Source of the DNA: Heliopora coerulea
Taxonomy: Eukaryota > Cnidaria > Anthozoa > Scleralcyonacea > Helioporidae
Assembly: GCA_030142905.1 (NCBI GenBank)
Contig: JASJOG010000068.1
Span: 248,001-312,000 of the forward strand
Direction of reading: 5' to 3'
Length of the DNA stretch: 64,000 nt
The notes beneath the pieces were generated by a model. The model was not told the DNA's origin and did no database searches. It worked only from the letters and a program-made list of their open reading frames with translations. The translations under genes and the position numbers were made by a program. Every line of letters starts with the position of its first letter. The first letter of the stretch is position 1. Positions 1-13,800 of this stretch are shown in pieces.

Positions 1-1335
1 AACAAACCCAAAACGTATCAGAGTCGCAAAGATTTCGCTTATCATGGTAGACGGCACGTCTCAGTTGAGTTCCTTGTTGGGTCATTCCATGCCAACTGTA
101 TCGAAAATAAAGATGTTGACATAGAATATTGTTTCTGTACCACACTCATGTAAAGATTACGTAATCACAAAAATGTTCGGATTTACAAGGCAATCTTTAT
201 TTTTAAATTAGTAGTTCAATTATATTCCCTACTACTGACTTCCATTTGAATACGCTTACATGTTTTTTAAACATGTCGGCGTTTCTATGTTACAATAAGT
301 TACCATTATTGACCGTCATTCTGACCTTTAGAGTGGATTTTTCTTTGGCTCTTTCTTCCTCTCGTCTTTTTCTTCCTCTGCCTGATCTTTACCTATTGCA
401 AAAGCATTTTCTTTCACCTGTCTGAACAGTTATGGTTTCACTTACCCATCGTTCACAACGTATCCTCAGCCGAAACACCGACCACCCAATTGTAACAATA
501 CCTTTGTATGGTAAAATATCAACATTTCTCGAATAAAGTCGACTTACTGTAGTGGGAGAGTATGATTTCCTATTTGATGTTTCCTAACTTATTCTTTTAT
601 GTGAAGCGATATTGAACCGAAAAACTGGTCAATATTGCGCCTAATCACTGTTCGGGTAATGAAACATCACAGACTCAAAGCAAAATGATTTTGTTCACAA
701 GATGTTGATACTTAACCCAACAAAACAATATCCATTATCTTTTCATACACTACTTTACTTGAACATAAAGGAAATAATCCCGAAGGATCATTGTCTTCCT
801 TCCGTGTGGTGGCCATATTTTCGTAGTCCTATAGCCATGAAGTATTGAAACTGCCAATTCTTGGCAGTTTGACATCATATCCATTCCAGTCCTCACCTTT
901 CTTTGGCATTTATCATCTTATTTTACTGTCTTTATCGACGGTCGGATGCAGTTTCTGTCATTACGGCTGTATATTGGTCTTGTTCCTTTTAAACTCGATA
1001 AATCAAGACCATCTTCAATCAAGACCCTTTTCCCTGTATTGTATTTAAGTCAATGTACTCGAGTTTAGATCAAAATCTTAACCACCTCCTGTATTCGCTT
1101 CAAGTTTTGGTATTATTTTATCTGTACTTCAAAGATAACGGTAAAGACATTTAAAAGGAAAATATACAACTAAAACCAAATGAATTTATCATTTCAGTCA
1201 GAATTTATGTTTCCGACGTCCAATCCTGATTATAGCATTATCAAAACACTCTCACTCCCAGGCGTGCCCAGCTCAAGCACTGGTCATAGTTGCGTAACTC
1301 CTACTGCAGTAACTATAGATTATATGACATGCGAA

Positions 1336-1575
1336 TTAACCCTTTCTGGTCTGTACGTGACTTTTTCATTTCACTCTGGCTAACGCCAGACCATTTTACT
1401 CTAGCTGACGCCAGAAGATTTTACACGCAATGGGAGACGACTTGGACAGAAAGGGGTGAAAAACTATATCCTCAACCTTTTCCGGTCCGTACCTGAGCTT
1501 TTCATTTTACTCTGGCTAACGCCGGACCATTTTACCCGTCAAGGAGAGACGTCTCGGACAGGAAAGGGTTAAAAC
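1336..1575. repeat. Two adjacent copies of a palindromic MITE-like repeat
   Basis: Two copies lie side by side (about 1336-1463 and 1471-1575). Each opens with an AACCCTTTC(T/C)GGTC-type end and closes with a GGACAGGAAAGGGTTAAA-type end, so the ends are inverted complements. The core carries CTCTGGCTAACGCC followed by a GACCATTTTAC-like stretch. In the first copy the core is partly duplicated. Related copies lie at 41604-41704 and 53700-53800. No reading frame is associated. Confidence 0.75.
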
Positions 1576-2851
1576 CTAAGAGAACGTACAAACATAAATG
1601 GCCACCTTATCAATATGCGGTAATCAACAAAAAAACTTCCTTTGACAGCTTGCTAGTTATTAATGTTACCACATGTTCGTTAAACTCATTCCACGGATAC
1701 CACGAGTATCATGGTGAATGACTGAGATATCAGACGATATTACAAAGAAATTTTGGAAGAAAATGACTTCTCTTAGTCCAGTTAGATTGCACAGTGCTTA
1801 GTCTCGTATTTTCGCGCTCTTCGGCTTGACTTAAAGCGATTTTGGCTAGTTTCTTTTTACATGTGTCCGTTTCCTATGTAAAAAGAAAACTCACTGAAGT
1901 TGCTTCAAGCCAATTCAAAGAAATGGAAAACAAGAGAAGATGAAGTCAAGGTTAAGTCGTTTTATTGAAAGCTCTCTCGCATTTTAGCTCCTGGGCATCG
2001 TAATGTTTATATCATTCACATCTTACAAATTACCTGCTCAAAAGTGAAATTATCAGTTTAGTGAAAGTAAACTTACAACTTCTGAAGGATACTGTACTAT
2101 ATTACTTTTATTAATTCATCGTTATGAAATTTACAGAAATACGTTTTCTGAACTCCTATTGGGGATTAGGTTGTAAAAAGGGTGTAGTAGTTTATATTGT
2201 TGTTGAAATATGAGAACCTGAGAGTGAGTGTTGTTGTGAAAAGGAATGGTCTGTGACCACATCAAGCGAAAAAATAAAACCTTAAAACCCAAGTTAGTAG
2301 TTCGTGTGAATTGTTCAGGATACTTTCCTTTGGAGGCGAGGAAATTCGGAACACTCCAAACGTTTTCCGAGAACAGTTTAGTTCGTTGTAAATATCACAT
2401 TACTTTCGGCGACCTTCATCAACACACGGTGGGGCTAGGATGTTTTTTTTTTGTCAGTCAAGGTCAAGATGGGTTATTTTGGCCCAGTTCAAACGTCGAA
2501 CTTTTAATGAGGTGAATCTAATGTTAATGAACAAGATCCTTTGTCCAAACGGATTCGCACTTGGTTTGGCATGTGAAAAGTTCGAGGTTTGAACTGGGCC
2601 TTATTTACGCTGGTTTGACCAATTGTTGTTTGACCATTGTTGCTTTCATTTGCTTTCACCATCATTCTGCTGAAGACAACATCCTGCTAACCTGATGATT
2701 TTGTTTAACATCGAGATATATATATTTCAGCCTGAAAGCGAGAACGTATTTAGATGTTATATTTTAGAGGCCTAACGAACCTTGATGTTCCATTAAGCTG
2801 ATGATTTCAAAGGATTCTTTTATGCAGCTCCAATTCGTGCACTTTGCCCTC

Positions 2852-3355
2852 CCTGCCCAACTTTAAAATAAAACATATTCCGAAGAATAATGTCATCTTG
2901 AAAACTCAAGATATGAGTCAATACAAGATAAAAATTATTGTTGAAACTGTGATATTTCGACTTTATTTCAAAGTCATCCTCAGACAGAATGATATTACAA
3001 TAACATGCCAGAGTCTATATACAGGAAGTGTGATGACATCATCGAGACGGAATTGGGAAACACTACCGGTAATCCCTATTTACATGCTGAGATGTTGAGA
3101 CGCTATGATGCTAATTAGAAATTCTCACCACCATGGTGTCATCACACCTCCTGTATATAGACTCTGACATGTTATTGTAATATCATTCTGTCTGAGAATG
3201 ACTTTGAAATAAAGTCGAAATATCACAGTTTCAACAATAATTTTTATCTTGTATTGACTCATATCTTGAGTTTTCAAGATGATATTATTCTTCGGAATAT
3301 GTTTTATTTTATACTTTTTGAAGTTGTCGGCTAGTCATGGTTCCTGCCCAACTTT
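2852..3355. repeat. Fold-back element with long inverted arms and 13-bp flanking duplication
   Basis: The arms at about 2865-3045 and 3131-3313 are near-exact reverse complements, for example CATATTCCGAAGAATAATG against its complement near 3290. They surround an unrelated spacer of about 85 bp. The same 13 bases, CCTGCCCAACTTT, occur immediately before the left arm (2852-2864) and at 3343-3355, about 30 bp beyond the right arm. They look like a target-site duplication. The element carries no coding potential. A diverged single arm occurs near 28620. Confidence 0.8.
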
Positions 3356-3584
3356 CCCTGCCACAATGAGCGAGTATGATCTGTAGCGAGAACGTTCGTC
3401 TGTTTAGTCAACGACCTTCTGCTCAAAAAATCTAGTAACGAAAGCATTTCAAAGCAAGTTTTCAATTTCTCGTGAATTTGTAATTACTGTAATTCAGCTG
3501 TAGGCGACTGTTGTAATTGTAAAAATAGAAGTCGAGTAGATTTCTAAAGCGGTGACCGACGCAGTTTCAACAACGCCACCACCG

Positions 3585-3652
3585 CCATCATCATCATCAT
3601 TATCATTATCATCACCATCATCATCATCATCATCATCATCATCATAATCATC
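3585..3652. repeat. CAT trinucleotide microsatellite
   Basis: A run of about 20 CAT/ATC units with a few interruptions (TTATCATTATCATC, then a pure run), followed by a pyrimidine-rich tail. Confidence 0.95.
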
Positions 3653-5515
3653 TTCGTCGTCCTCGTTGCCCTCGTCCTTCTCATTTCCGCAAATTGTTGT
3701 AGTTTGGGGTTAGCCACTCGAATCGTCTGACTCCAACGTCGACGTTACTAGTTAATACATAATTTAAATCAACATTCATCTTACCTGCATCTCCTCTGAT
3801 CCGTGTCCATCCACCCAATCTTCGACTGTTCTCTACTCCTTCTCAATTATACTTCCATCACAATCCCCATTTTAACCGATCATCGTCTTCCTTTTGTCAA
3901 CAATGCCTGACCACCTTAAGCTTCCTCTACGCGTCTTGTCAGTAATCCTCTCTACCATAAACTCCTTTCATATATCCTCTCTTCTCATCCTATCTCGCTT
4001 TGTATTTATCGCTTTATATATGTCTTATTTCTTATCCGACGCAATTACATCAGATCAGAACAGCTGCATACTTTCTTATCAATTCCATCTATATAGGCAT
4101 GCACATACGATGTTTTGCTCTCAGATTGGTCGTTATTTTGTTAAACTTATGCTGGTGTGTTCTAGGATTAACTCCAACTGAAATCAGAGCGGGAAGTGTA
4201 CATTCTCACCAATAACCAAAAGACAAATATTTAACCAAATGGACAGGAACTATTTATGTAACAGTTTACTCGAATTAATTCGACTTTCAACTTTCATGCT
4301 TTTAATTGGTATGGATGAAAGTAGAAAAACTTGAGCTGTCACAAACTCTCTTGTTACAGCATGGTTTTAAAATGGTTCTTATTTTGAGAATCGGAGAAAG
4401 GGCCTAATACCTGGTCGTGGAGTTCCCACGCTTCCTACGTATACATATATTGGGAAGATAAAAGCAGAAACTTGGACTGGAGGATGAAGGATGACGTGTC
4501 CATACCAAAGAACTTTTCTTTCGAAACAAAAAGAATACATAACTTTTTGTGCTGATTCTAAGTAAAACGTGACTGAGAGCATTTCCACGTTTTTATGACG
4601 ACGTCCGGCACCGAAAAAGTAGAAAGCGTTCCGTGTTTCTTCGAAGAATAACGTCAACGCAGAAACCAAAACTACTTATAAGTGTTCAAAAGGAGGAGCA
4701 AGAACATGTATGTGAAAGTCAACTCCCTGTTGTAAACAATAGTGATACTCCAACTACCTCTCATTTCTTTTATTAGAAGGTTTTCAGAATCCTAAATTAC
4801 ACTATAAGCATACACATCCTGTTCTAAATTTACCTAAACAACGCCAACGAGGATAATTTTTATTAACTTTCCTCCACAACAGGGAAAATTGGTCTAAATT
4901 TGCCTCATTGAAACTAAAAACTTGAACTTCATGAGATAGAAAATAAGTGGAGCGCATAGTTACTCATAGGAAGGAGACTGATGCGGCTCGTGAAATCTCA
5001 AATTGAGATTGGCTCATAATTCAAACATTTGGTTGGTAATGAGAATGAAAATCTCAAAGCTGTTCTGCGACTTCTTGGTACCGTTCGAGTTGCTTCACCG
5101 ACTGTTCTAGCTTGTTCTAGCTCAAGCTTGCTGAAGCTGAATCATGGTGACTAGACGAAACTTTAGAGAATCTACATTCTCCGTTAAAGTTAAGGATTCG
5201 AATTTCTTTAGCAAATTAAATAAATCAATATGTTGCATGCTTTCTTCTGAATAGGGAAAATTTTTTGGTATGACTGTCCAATCAGGACCGTTCCAGTAGT
5301 GCATGACTCATTACAATGACGTAGGAAGTTAAAACCAATCAAATGATTGGGATTTCCCTTCAGTCTACCACGCTATAAACCGTATGTCCAACGTAATCAT
5401 CAGTTTTTAACTGCTTAACTCCAATCGGTGGATTCCCTTGGAAGTTCGACCGTATAAAAGACTAGGTTGTTGATTTGGTTTAAAATTGATTCACGTTCCA
5501 AAAAATTTCAGAAGT
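3653..5515. other. Intergenic, no supported gene
   Basis: The short open frames here show no family resemblance, splice-flanked structure or signal peptide. The 3' end must hold the TNIP-like promoter and any 5' untranslated exon. A possible splice acceptor (ATTTCAG, ending at 5511) lies four bases before the TNIP-like ATG, so the 5' UTR may begin in an exon further upstream. Confidence 0.5.
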
Positions 5516-8500
5516 ATGTTTGAAGAACGAGGGAACAAGGAAGCAAACGATTCGGGAAATTTCACTGTTGCCAATAAATTGCAGGAGAACGACTACAGAA
5601 GAATAATTACGCAACTGCATAATGAAATCCTAGCAAAGAATGAACGCCTTAAAGGAGTCAAAGCCTTGACCGTAATGCTTCATGAATCAGAAGAGAAGCG
5701 TAAAAGAATGGAAGCTATGGCCAACAACTACGAGATGACCTTGAAGCGTGCAGAAGCAAGAATAGCTCAATTGAATAAAACACTTGGCGTTGGCCCGCAA
5801 GCAGCGTTTAATCGTGGCGTTGTAATGCCAGGGGTATCAAGAAAGGACTTTGAGTTGGTAACTCAAGAAAACGTCAGGTTAAGGAAGGCTTTAGATCACA
5901 TTGTACCAACAAATTTAGGAGGACACGGTGTAATTTTGGTGAGTATTTTAACACAATATGGCGGTAAATAGGTCCTGTAAAAAAGTTCAATTTGGAGATT
6001 AGCTGCTGCGATAAAAATACAAGTTTTGTAAGTTTTCGAATACAAATGGTCAGCTGAACTTCAAAAGACAGTCAAGTCAGAACATGAGATCAGAAATAGA
6101 GCTTAAACGTCGAGCATTTTTGAAAACCTAACGACATTCCCACTTGAGAAGCTGGTGGTTTCCCTTTTTACGTGTCACATGATCATCCTGATCATGTGAC
6201 GGGCATCTTTCACTTTCGCTTGGGGTGCGCAGGGACTTTCCCAACATGGTGTATCTCTTATGATCACCTTAAATTTCTTGTTTCTATTGATATTTTAGCT
6301 TCCTTTTCAGCTCTTAGTGAGTAATGTGGGCTGCACTTCCTGAATCTTGATAGAAACTGGTCTGCTTTTCACATGAAGGTTATTAAATTTAAACCTAATT
6401 TTCACTAGGGAAAATTTTTATCACAAAGTTTTGTCATTTACCTATGAGCTCAGTGGAACTTATTAGAAAGTTCCACTTCTCATGGAAATTAGGCGTATGC
6501 CATAAGTGGTTAAGTTTTTTTTTAGGACGTGAAAAAACCAGTTTCACAACTGGATGACAGAATGGGGTTCAGGATCAGTGGTAAGGAACTATGTATTCAA
6601 ACCCTGAAGCTGCTGTTTGCAAAAGAAAAGGGAAAATGCTATACAAAAACAACAGCTTTGTGTGATCAAAAGCAAATTAAGATTTTGGTTGTTACTGCTG
6701 TGAAACATGTTAAAACAGCTAAGTATTCTAGGAATAGCATATCAGTACTGAATATTTCTCATTCAGACATTGGCTGGTCATATGATACTTGGTACTAAAA
6801 TACAAAATGGTGAACTCCACAAAGTAGTTTTCAGAAATTGGAAAGACACTATAGCTCTGTACTTGACCTGCATAGACATAGACAGCAGTAATTTCAATAT
6901 TTCTAGCATTTGCAAAAGTATGTTTACTTTCATACAAGGAAGTAAAGTTGTTTACAAGAAAGTATCAGATGTTATGTCAAAGTAAAAGTAGATTGGCTTT
7001 TTGATTTCACCAGAATGAAAATGGTGATACATGAATAATATTTAAGTTTTGACACAACTTCAGTCTTCTGTTGTGAGATATAGCATTGGTGACTCTAACA
7101 TATTTGTGTAATCAAGACTGATTTGACATAAAGGATTTCTGATTTTAACACTAAACTAAATACAGCACTTATTTCATTGATTTCTTTAGAAAAATCAAGA
7201 GCTTTATGATTTGGTTTCCACATTACAAGAAGACTTGTCTCAAAGTGACAATCATGTCAAAGAGCTGGAACTTGCCTTGAGAGATAGAGAAAATGGTGGG
7301 TCTTCAGTGGTGCCAGAATTGACAAGAAAGGTGATGAAACTTGAAAGATCTCTCAATGCAAAGCAAGTCTTCTGTGAAACACTAATAAAAGAAAATGACA
7401 AACTGAAGAAATTGACTGAAGAAGTAAGTAATTCAGACAAGCAAGAGAAGAGGGATTATATTGATGGCAGATATCATGTAAGTATTTCAAGTCTCATTTG
7501 TTATTGTCTATTGTATTTAGCTGCTGAATTTGTCTCATATTCATGTTGTATCCACTTGCCTTGCCTATTACAATTTATTTAAAAATGACATAAAGTTTCG
7601 TCACTTAAGGTGTGTTCATGTCCCTTCATCAATAGTTATGAAAGTGAAGTAGGTAAACAATCGAAAAGAAACTGATGTTTTTACAAACAGAAATTGGTAT
7701 AGGAATTGTGTACATTCCTGTCCCTTCATATTTTGTGCTTGCTTTAACATATTACAATTTGTTATATAACTTCCACAGTTATGCAAAGTATACAGCAGGA
7801 AGAACCTATTTTCACAACCACTTTACAGACTGACTGTTAGTCTAAATTTTAGATTTTATGATAATATGTTATAATAAATGTGATAATATATAATTATATC
7901 TTCATATTATATTATCATGCTGTAATAATATGTCCAATGTGGACACCTTTCTACTTTGTTTGAATCTCAACAGATTGACTGTAACTCACCTATTCTTAGA
8001 AACCTACCAAAGCGTGCTTCTACTGTTACGTATCAGTATCATCAAAAACATTTGCAGCTACTGTATTCCATTCCAAGTATCTGTTTTATAAATTTTCAGG
8101 GATTGGAAGAGGGGTGTAGCACAGAGAAGGCAGATGAACTGAAAGAGGAAAATAAGAAAATAAAGGAAGAAAATAATATCTTGCAGAAACGTATTGCAGA
8201 AATGGAAAGCATTGTTTCAGATTTGGAACCAAAGATCCAGGCTTTGGAAGAGGAAAAGAAAAAGTTGAAGAAACAAGCTTCTGAATTTGCCTCAGCACAA
8301 AGGGAGAAGGAACAAGAAAATCAAAGAAAAGCTGCTGCAGAAAAAGAGAAACAAGCCAAGGACATAAACGAATTAAAGAAGAAGTGTGATGGATTCTTTC
8401 AACAAGTGGTCAGCTTAAATTCAAAACAAAAAGAATCGGAGGAAGAACTGGAGCGGATAAAACGAGCATTTGAACTCCAAGGTGCAGAGTTAGAAGAAAA

Positions 8501-10885
8501 AAAGTCAATGATTCATTTGATGACAGAATCAGTAAGTACTGAAATTACCCTAAAATCATGGGAAATCTCTAATTTATTTCTTCTCTTTCTTAAGATACTG
8601 TATCGTGTAAGTGCACTTGATTTACCAATTCATTGTGTATAAATACAGTACAATATTAGCTGAAAAACCTACTTTCTATTTATAAACTGAATTTCAGAAT
8701 GTTTCTATTTTACTATTGTTATTATTCTATTTATGTTATTTTTGACTTTTACCTATTCTACCTTGAAACTTAATTTGATGTAATGGTTGGATAAATGTTT
8801 TGTATTTTGTACATAAGCATTTGACTATCAAAGTCACGTCACCTCTTGCTTTGGACTCAACATTACCTATAAATTAACGAGACAGAGCATTTTTTCTTCT
8901 TCTAAAATGTTAAAATTATCTTGCATGACTAAAAGGTGGTTAAACATGCCAGGCCTTTTCCATTTAGAAGAGGTTTGATTTTAATAAAAATTTCAATTTA
9001 TTGTTTCAATTTATGGTTTCTCATACTTAGTTTCAAGACTTTTTAATTTAAGTAAGCTTACTAGTTCTTCCTTTGTCAAAATCACCATGGATTATTTTGA
9101 GGTCCTGTTCTTCTGTGAAGGAGAATTGCAGGAAATTGTTATGTCCAGTTTGGACAGTACACATATATCAAATATCATAATCCTATTTCTTACTGTAGCT
9201 AAAAAGCTATGAAGATGATTTCCGTCGAGAGAATGAGGAAAAGGCTAAATTCCAGAAAATGGCTGATAAATCACAACAAGAAACTGAAAGAACAAAAAGA
9301 GAAAATCAATCTCATATGGCAACAATCCGACATCTTGAAGACGAGGTTTGTGCTAAAATACAACAGTGATAACTGATTGTGTACTTTTATGGTTGCTTTG
9401 AGTAGAGCTGAATTGAAAGTTGTGAACTAATCCTGCACGTTTCTCTTTGTTCAGTTTGAACGCATGAACAGGATGCTGAATGAGGAAAGAAAAAGAAACA
9501 ATGATGTGAGGTCCAAGGTAGGTTGTATGGTATGTTAAATGTGACAGAGACAAATATTTTCCTCGTGTTCCTGTGAAGCATAAGTTTATTGGCAGGTTGG
9601 TCTAGTTGTTGGTGAAAATACCCCAGTCTAGCAAGTATTTTCTGGTGTTAGGTTGCTTAAATATGGCTAAATATCCCACTTACCTTGTACGTAGAGGTCC
9701 GTGTTAAACTGGATTTCCTCTTTGTTAAATGTTAAATTTGTGCCTTTGATTTTTCTTCCCAGCCTGGATATTACCCAAGCCCAATCGTGGCAGCAGCTGG
9801 TACAAGAAGTTTGTTTCCAGTAAGTTAAAACTGTGGAACTATATTATGATCTGCGCAGGCATTGTTCAAAAATTCCTTGACATTTGCCACTATCCTGGAA
9901 TTCTCATTCAAGATCGAGCTGTCTTTGTCGTTTACTTTGTCTGAGACATGTACACTAATTTCTCATGGAAAACAACCAGAGACCAGTCAAGGTGTCCTGG
10001 TTATTATTGTATGATCCTCTACTCCCCGGCATTTTTAGCTTAACCTCATATCCAGTCAGAGCCTATTCTAAGAAAATTTCAATAGTGCACACCGAAGGAT
10101 GAGTATTGAAGTTAGCAGGCACGTGTACATTGGTATTCTCACCTGACCTTATTACTAGAAGGGTGATAAGACTCCAAGCACGCATTATAACACAAAAACA
10201 TTCAATACTAAAATAGAAACTTTTACCAAGCTTTCCTGCTTCACTCAACTGATACAGCTTGTCAAGTTTGTGCAGTTCATTTAACTATAAGATTGTCCAA
10301 TAATGTCCAAATGAACATAAGTAGCTATCGAACAGCCGCTCATCTCCCTGTCCGCTGAGAAAACCAATGATTACATCTTCAATCTCCTAAATTTCCGAGA
10401 GATCGTAGAATTCCAATACTGCACAGTCTTAAATTCAATACTACAGATATTCCAACCAGTAATGAACAAAGTGTGTAATACTGCACATTAAAATAGGCCA
10501 TGTATCCAGTGACTTTGTTCCTTCAAATCCAAAGCGATCCCTGTGTAATACAGTGACGAAAAGTTCGTTAGAAAGCTTTTAAGCGTATTTTAAAATCCCT
10601 CCTTCAACCCCTAACGTATTAAAAGTAATCATTCTTTCTTCACTTCCGTCATAGGAACATCGTCCAATGCAGGTTGTTGCTGACGGGGGTGGTGGTGGTG
10701 TTGATGAATCCGATGCCAATCGCAGACAAGACCCGTATTCATTGCCAACCACGAAATCGGAGAGTTCGAACGCACCGTCACTGATTGAATGTCCTTACTG
10801 TTCTCGCAGCTATCCCTATCATTTAATAGAAGGTCATGTTCAAGATTGTATGGAGGACAGTCTGTACATGGATGAAAAAGATTAG
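5516..10885 (+). CDS. TNIP/ABIN-like ubiquitin-binding coiled-coil protein with C-terminal zinc finger (7 coding exons)
   Basis: Exons: 5516-5938, 7190-7477, 8100-8531, 9199-9345, 9455-9517, 9763-9819, 10655-10885; all introns are phase 0, giving 546 aa. Family members (TNIP, optineurin, NEMO) bind Met1- or K63-linked ubiquitin and restrain or scaffold NF-kB and cell-death signalling in the cytosol. Residues of about 30-60 (KNERLKGVKALTVMLHESEE) resemble the N-terminal ABIN homology stretch. A second FELVTQENVRLRKAL segment and a Lys/Glu-rich coiled coil (about 150-380) follow. A UBAN-type motif, YEDDFRRENEEK, is at 385-396. A C-X2-C-X11-H-X3-C finger uses C516, C519, H531 and C535. The first ATG in the opening frame was chosen. 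Exon 2 has a second in-frame donor after 7423, which would shorten the protein by 18 residues. It could instead be an optineurin-like member; the N-terminal motif favours TNIP. Confidence 0.85.
6174..6200. repeat. Short perfect palindrome in TNIP-like intron 1
   Basis: GTCACATGATCA and its exact complement are separated by TCC. It could form a 12-bp hairpin. No function is evident. Confidence 0.6.
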
Positions 10886-13800
10886 AAGCAACACAATGAT
10901 TATGCAGTATCTGGAGAAAAGTTAGCAGAGGCTGAAGGTTTGGCTAACTTTGCATCACATCCTCGTTAGGAGTTACAAGTCGGATCGGTAAACATCTTCC
11001 ATAATGTTTGTCACCACTTGAATTGTTTCTCAAGACTTTGAGAAGTAATTTGTGCCAAAAATTACGAAAAGTTTTCACAGCTCCCACTCGTAATTCCCGA
11101 GTATGCAATGCAGATTCAGAGTACAGTACTGAAAACGATTTACTAGATTGAAACCTTAAGCTACATAAGGTTTTGTCAGTGACTGAAGTTGTCGTGTGAA
11201 TGCCTTTGGGGGAAAAGATCATCTTGAACCCAGGAAGAATATCAACTTCCGGAGGTCAAAAAATATTCCCTTTGTAACGTATGCCGACTTGTTGAGTGAA
11301 CAAAAGGTCAGAAGTTTCAGAAAGACATGCAACTGATCTTAACGTTTGATGAGTTTTCAGCCCATAAGTTAAATTTTTCGTCTTGTCTATGTCCCACACT
11401 GACATCATTGCTTTTCATAGACAACGAGAGGCTGACTTTGCGTGATGAAAAAGAGTGGAGTTATTTTGACAAAGATTGTTTTTGTACAAAGACGTTTTCC
11501 AAGTACAGTACTCTGAAAGAACTTTTATGCCCGTTTCAATCGTTGAACTTTGCATGAACCGAACTCAGTGAAAATGAATGTAATCTATGATTTGAGCTGA
11601 TTTGCATTGAGTTCGATTCTTGCGAAGTTTAACGTTTGAAACAAGTTTTGTTTGTATCACTATAGTCAGTCGAAAAAAAGTGGTTGTGAAACTTATCGGC
11701 AGTCTCTAACCATTTTTTTTCTCGCTCGACTATTATGTTATACGAGACTGGTTTACATTTTGACACTTAGCTTTTTCATTTATAATCAACCATTCAAGAT
11801 GGCTCCCTGGCGATCATTGCGTGTAGCCAACGGGAGTGATCAGTTCCCTCCATGAACATGTACTGTTCGTATTTAAATTCAAAGATATTGCAAGCATCAT
11901 AAACGTGTTTATATTTTAATGCACCCTTTAATTTAATCTAAAAAATCAAAAACACATGATGAGTATACGCTGTACGCTGAACATCAAAGGATGTGTATAC
12001 GCTGTAGGATTGTTTGCTTTACATGTGCTGTAATTACGTTGTATTACTTTACATCTTGCTCTGGTATAGCGTATGTAACTTATGAACGTAGTTTTGCAAG
12101 ACTCTAGTTGCTTACTGGCGCCACCAATGCACTTAGTTCCATTTTGAAAGTCAAGTTGGAGTTCCAGCTAATCGTGGCATTTCTAACTGGAAACGAAGAG
12201 AAATTCAGATTGAAATCGCAGGTGTAAACTAAATATTGAAAATAACCTGAAGCTTGTGGCACTAAGCATTTAAAGCTTTTTTTAAGTCTGAAACGTTTCT
12301 ACTAAGCGGCTTGAAACGGTTTTGGTGCATGTTAGAGCGAAATAGAATCAAGATCTGCCATGATTGATACTTCGTAGAAGTCAATGCGACTCCCCACTTT
12401 ACTGCAGTCAGTGACAAATCATAAACAACTGTAGGCTGTAGGAAATATGGCAATACAATCGTTAGTAAGTTTTGGTATTAATGTAAAAAAATTATATTAC
12501 ACGTGACATTAATCTCACCAGTGTTAAATTAATGTTAGTTTCTATCCAATATTTTGTGAGCTTTAGTATCTTGGCATTGTAGTGGCGCCGTTTGTGAGAT
12601 CTGCGAGTGAAGTTTAGCGAAGTGTAAATTATAGAATAACGGGAGGCAGATGTATTTCGTTTTGATAGTAATTTGTTTGGACAGTCATTTTGTTTCACTG
12701 TAAAATCTTGCAAACATTAGGAATTGAATCTCAATAGATACAAACTATCCGTTAAAAGTTGGTTAAAACAGTGGTGTTTGACTTCACCTTTCTTAGAATA
12801 GAAACTCGAATTTTGACTCAGCTAGGTATTCATTGACTTTCTAATGTAGTGTGACAAACCAATTCAAACTTCAAATCCGGGACGGCTTATTGTTTTCCAA
12901 ATGTCACCACAGCACTGTTTTCAACTGAATTTTTCCTTACCAGAGCAGATGTAAAATAGATCATCTAAACAAGTAGTGTAGCTTTTAAAAGTTCGCTTAG
13001 TTCGGGTGTAATATGATCTGTAAATCACTGTTGGTGCAAAGAAGTTTACTTGGAAAACCTCACTGGAGAAAATACTGTCGCACAGCATTTCCAGGAAATC
13101 CAATATTGTGGTGGATTACTATCAAAAATTGGTATGCACTGGAATAAACATGGGATCACGAAGACAGCCAGTGAGGCGAGGGAACTGCGGTTTTAAAAAA
13201 AAAAAAGCTAAACAAGACTTGAACGAGGGATGCCTTGTAGCTGATCAAGAAAAGTCAAGAAAGTAAAGGAAATCTAGACTAACAGTGGTTAGTATATACT
13301 GTAAACTGAACAGCGATGAGGGGTAAAAAAACATTTTGACCTTGCTTAAAGCGACCATTTATACACCGATGTGTTAGGAAGACTGCATGGTTAGTTACGT
13401 TTCGGAGAATTAATCCGTACGTTGATTTGCTTTCCCAGAAATTGGTGCTTGGATACTTACCACATAATATGCTTCTGGAGTCTGTTGGAAAGTCGTACAT
13501 TTGTATAAACCCCCTTGCGCGTGGAAGCACAGCTGGAATATGAGTAACGTGAAATTATGGCTTCTGAAGTATGACAAGATCTATCAGGGAATTAAAAGAA
13601 TCGTATTTGTTCCTGATTCCAATGATTCCAATGTTCGGAGGCCAAAGAAAAACCTGGGTCTTCTACTACCCAAGTAATATTCTTGTGGAATTTCCTACCG
13701 ATCCATTCTTCAGATTCCAGAGGCATTGAAAAAATAGTTTTGGCAATATTTTAATGTTCGTATATAAGGTTTGTATATAAATGGACATAGTAAACTTTAT

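Noticed and set aside
3785..3900. Possible minus-strand exon ending in GATGCAG|GTAAG
   Set aside because: Only a nine-codon frame with no partner exons; the region is simple pyrimidine-rich sequence.
6529..6798. Open frame in TNIP-like intron 1, preceded by a T-run and AG
   Set aside because: The encoded sequence lacks the coiled-coil character of the neighbouring exons, and exons 1 and 2 join in phase without it.
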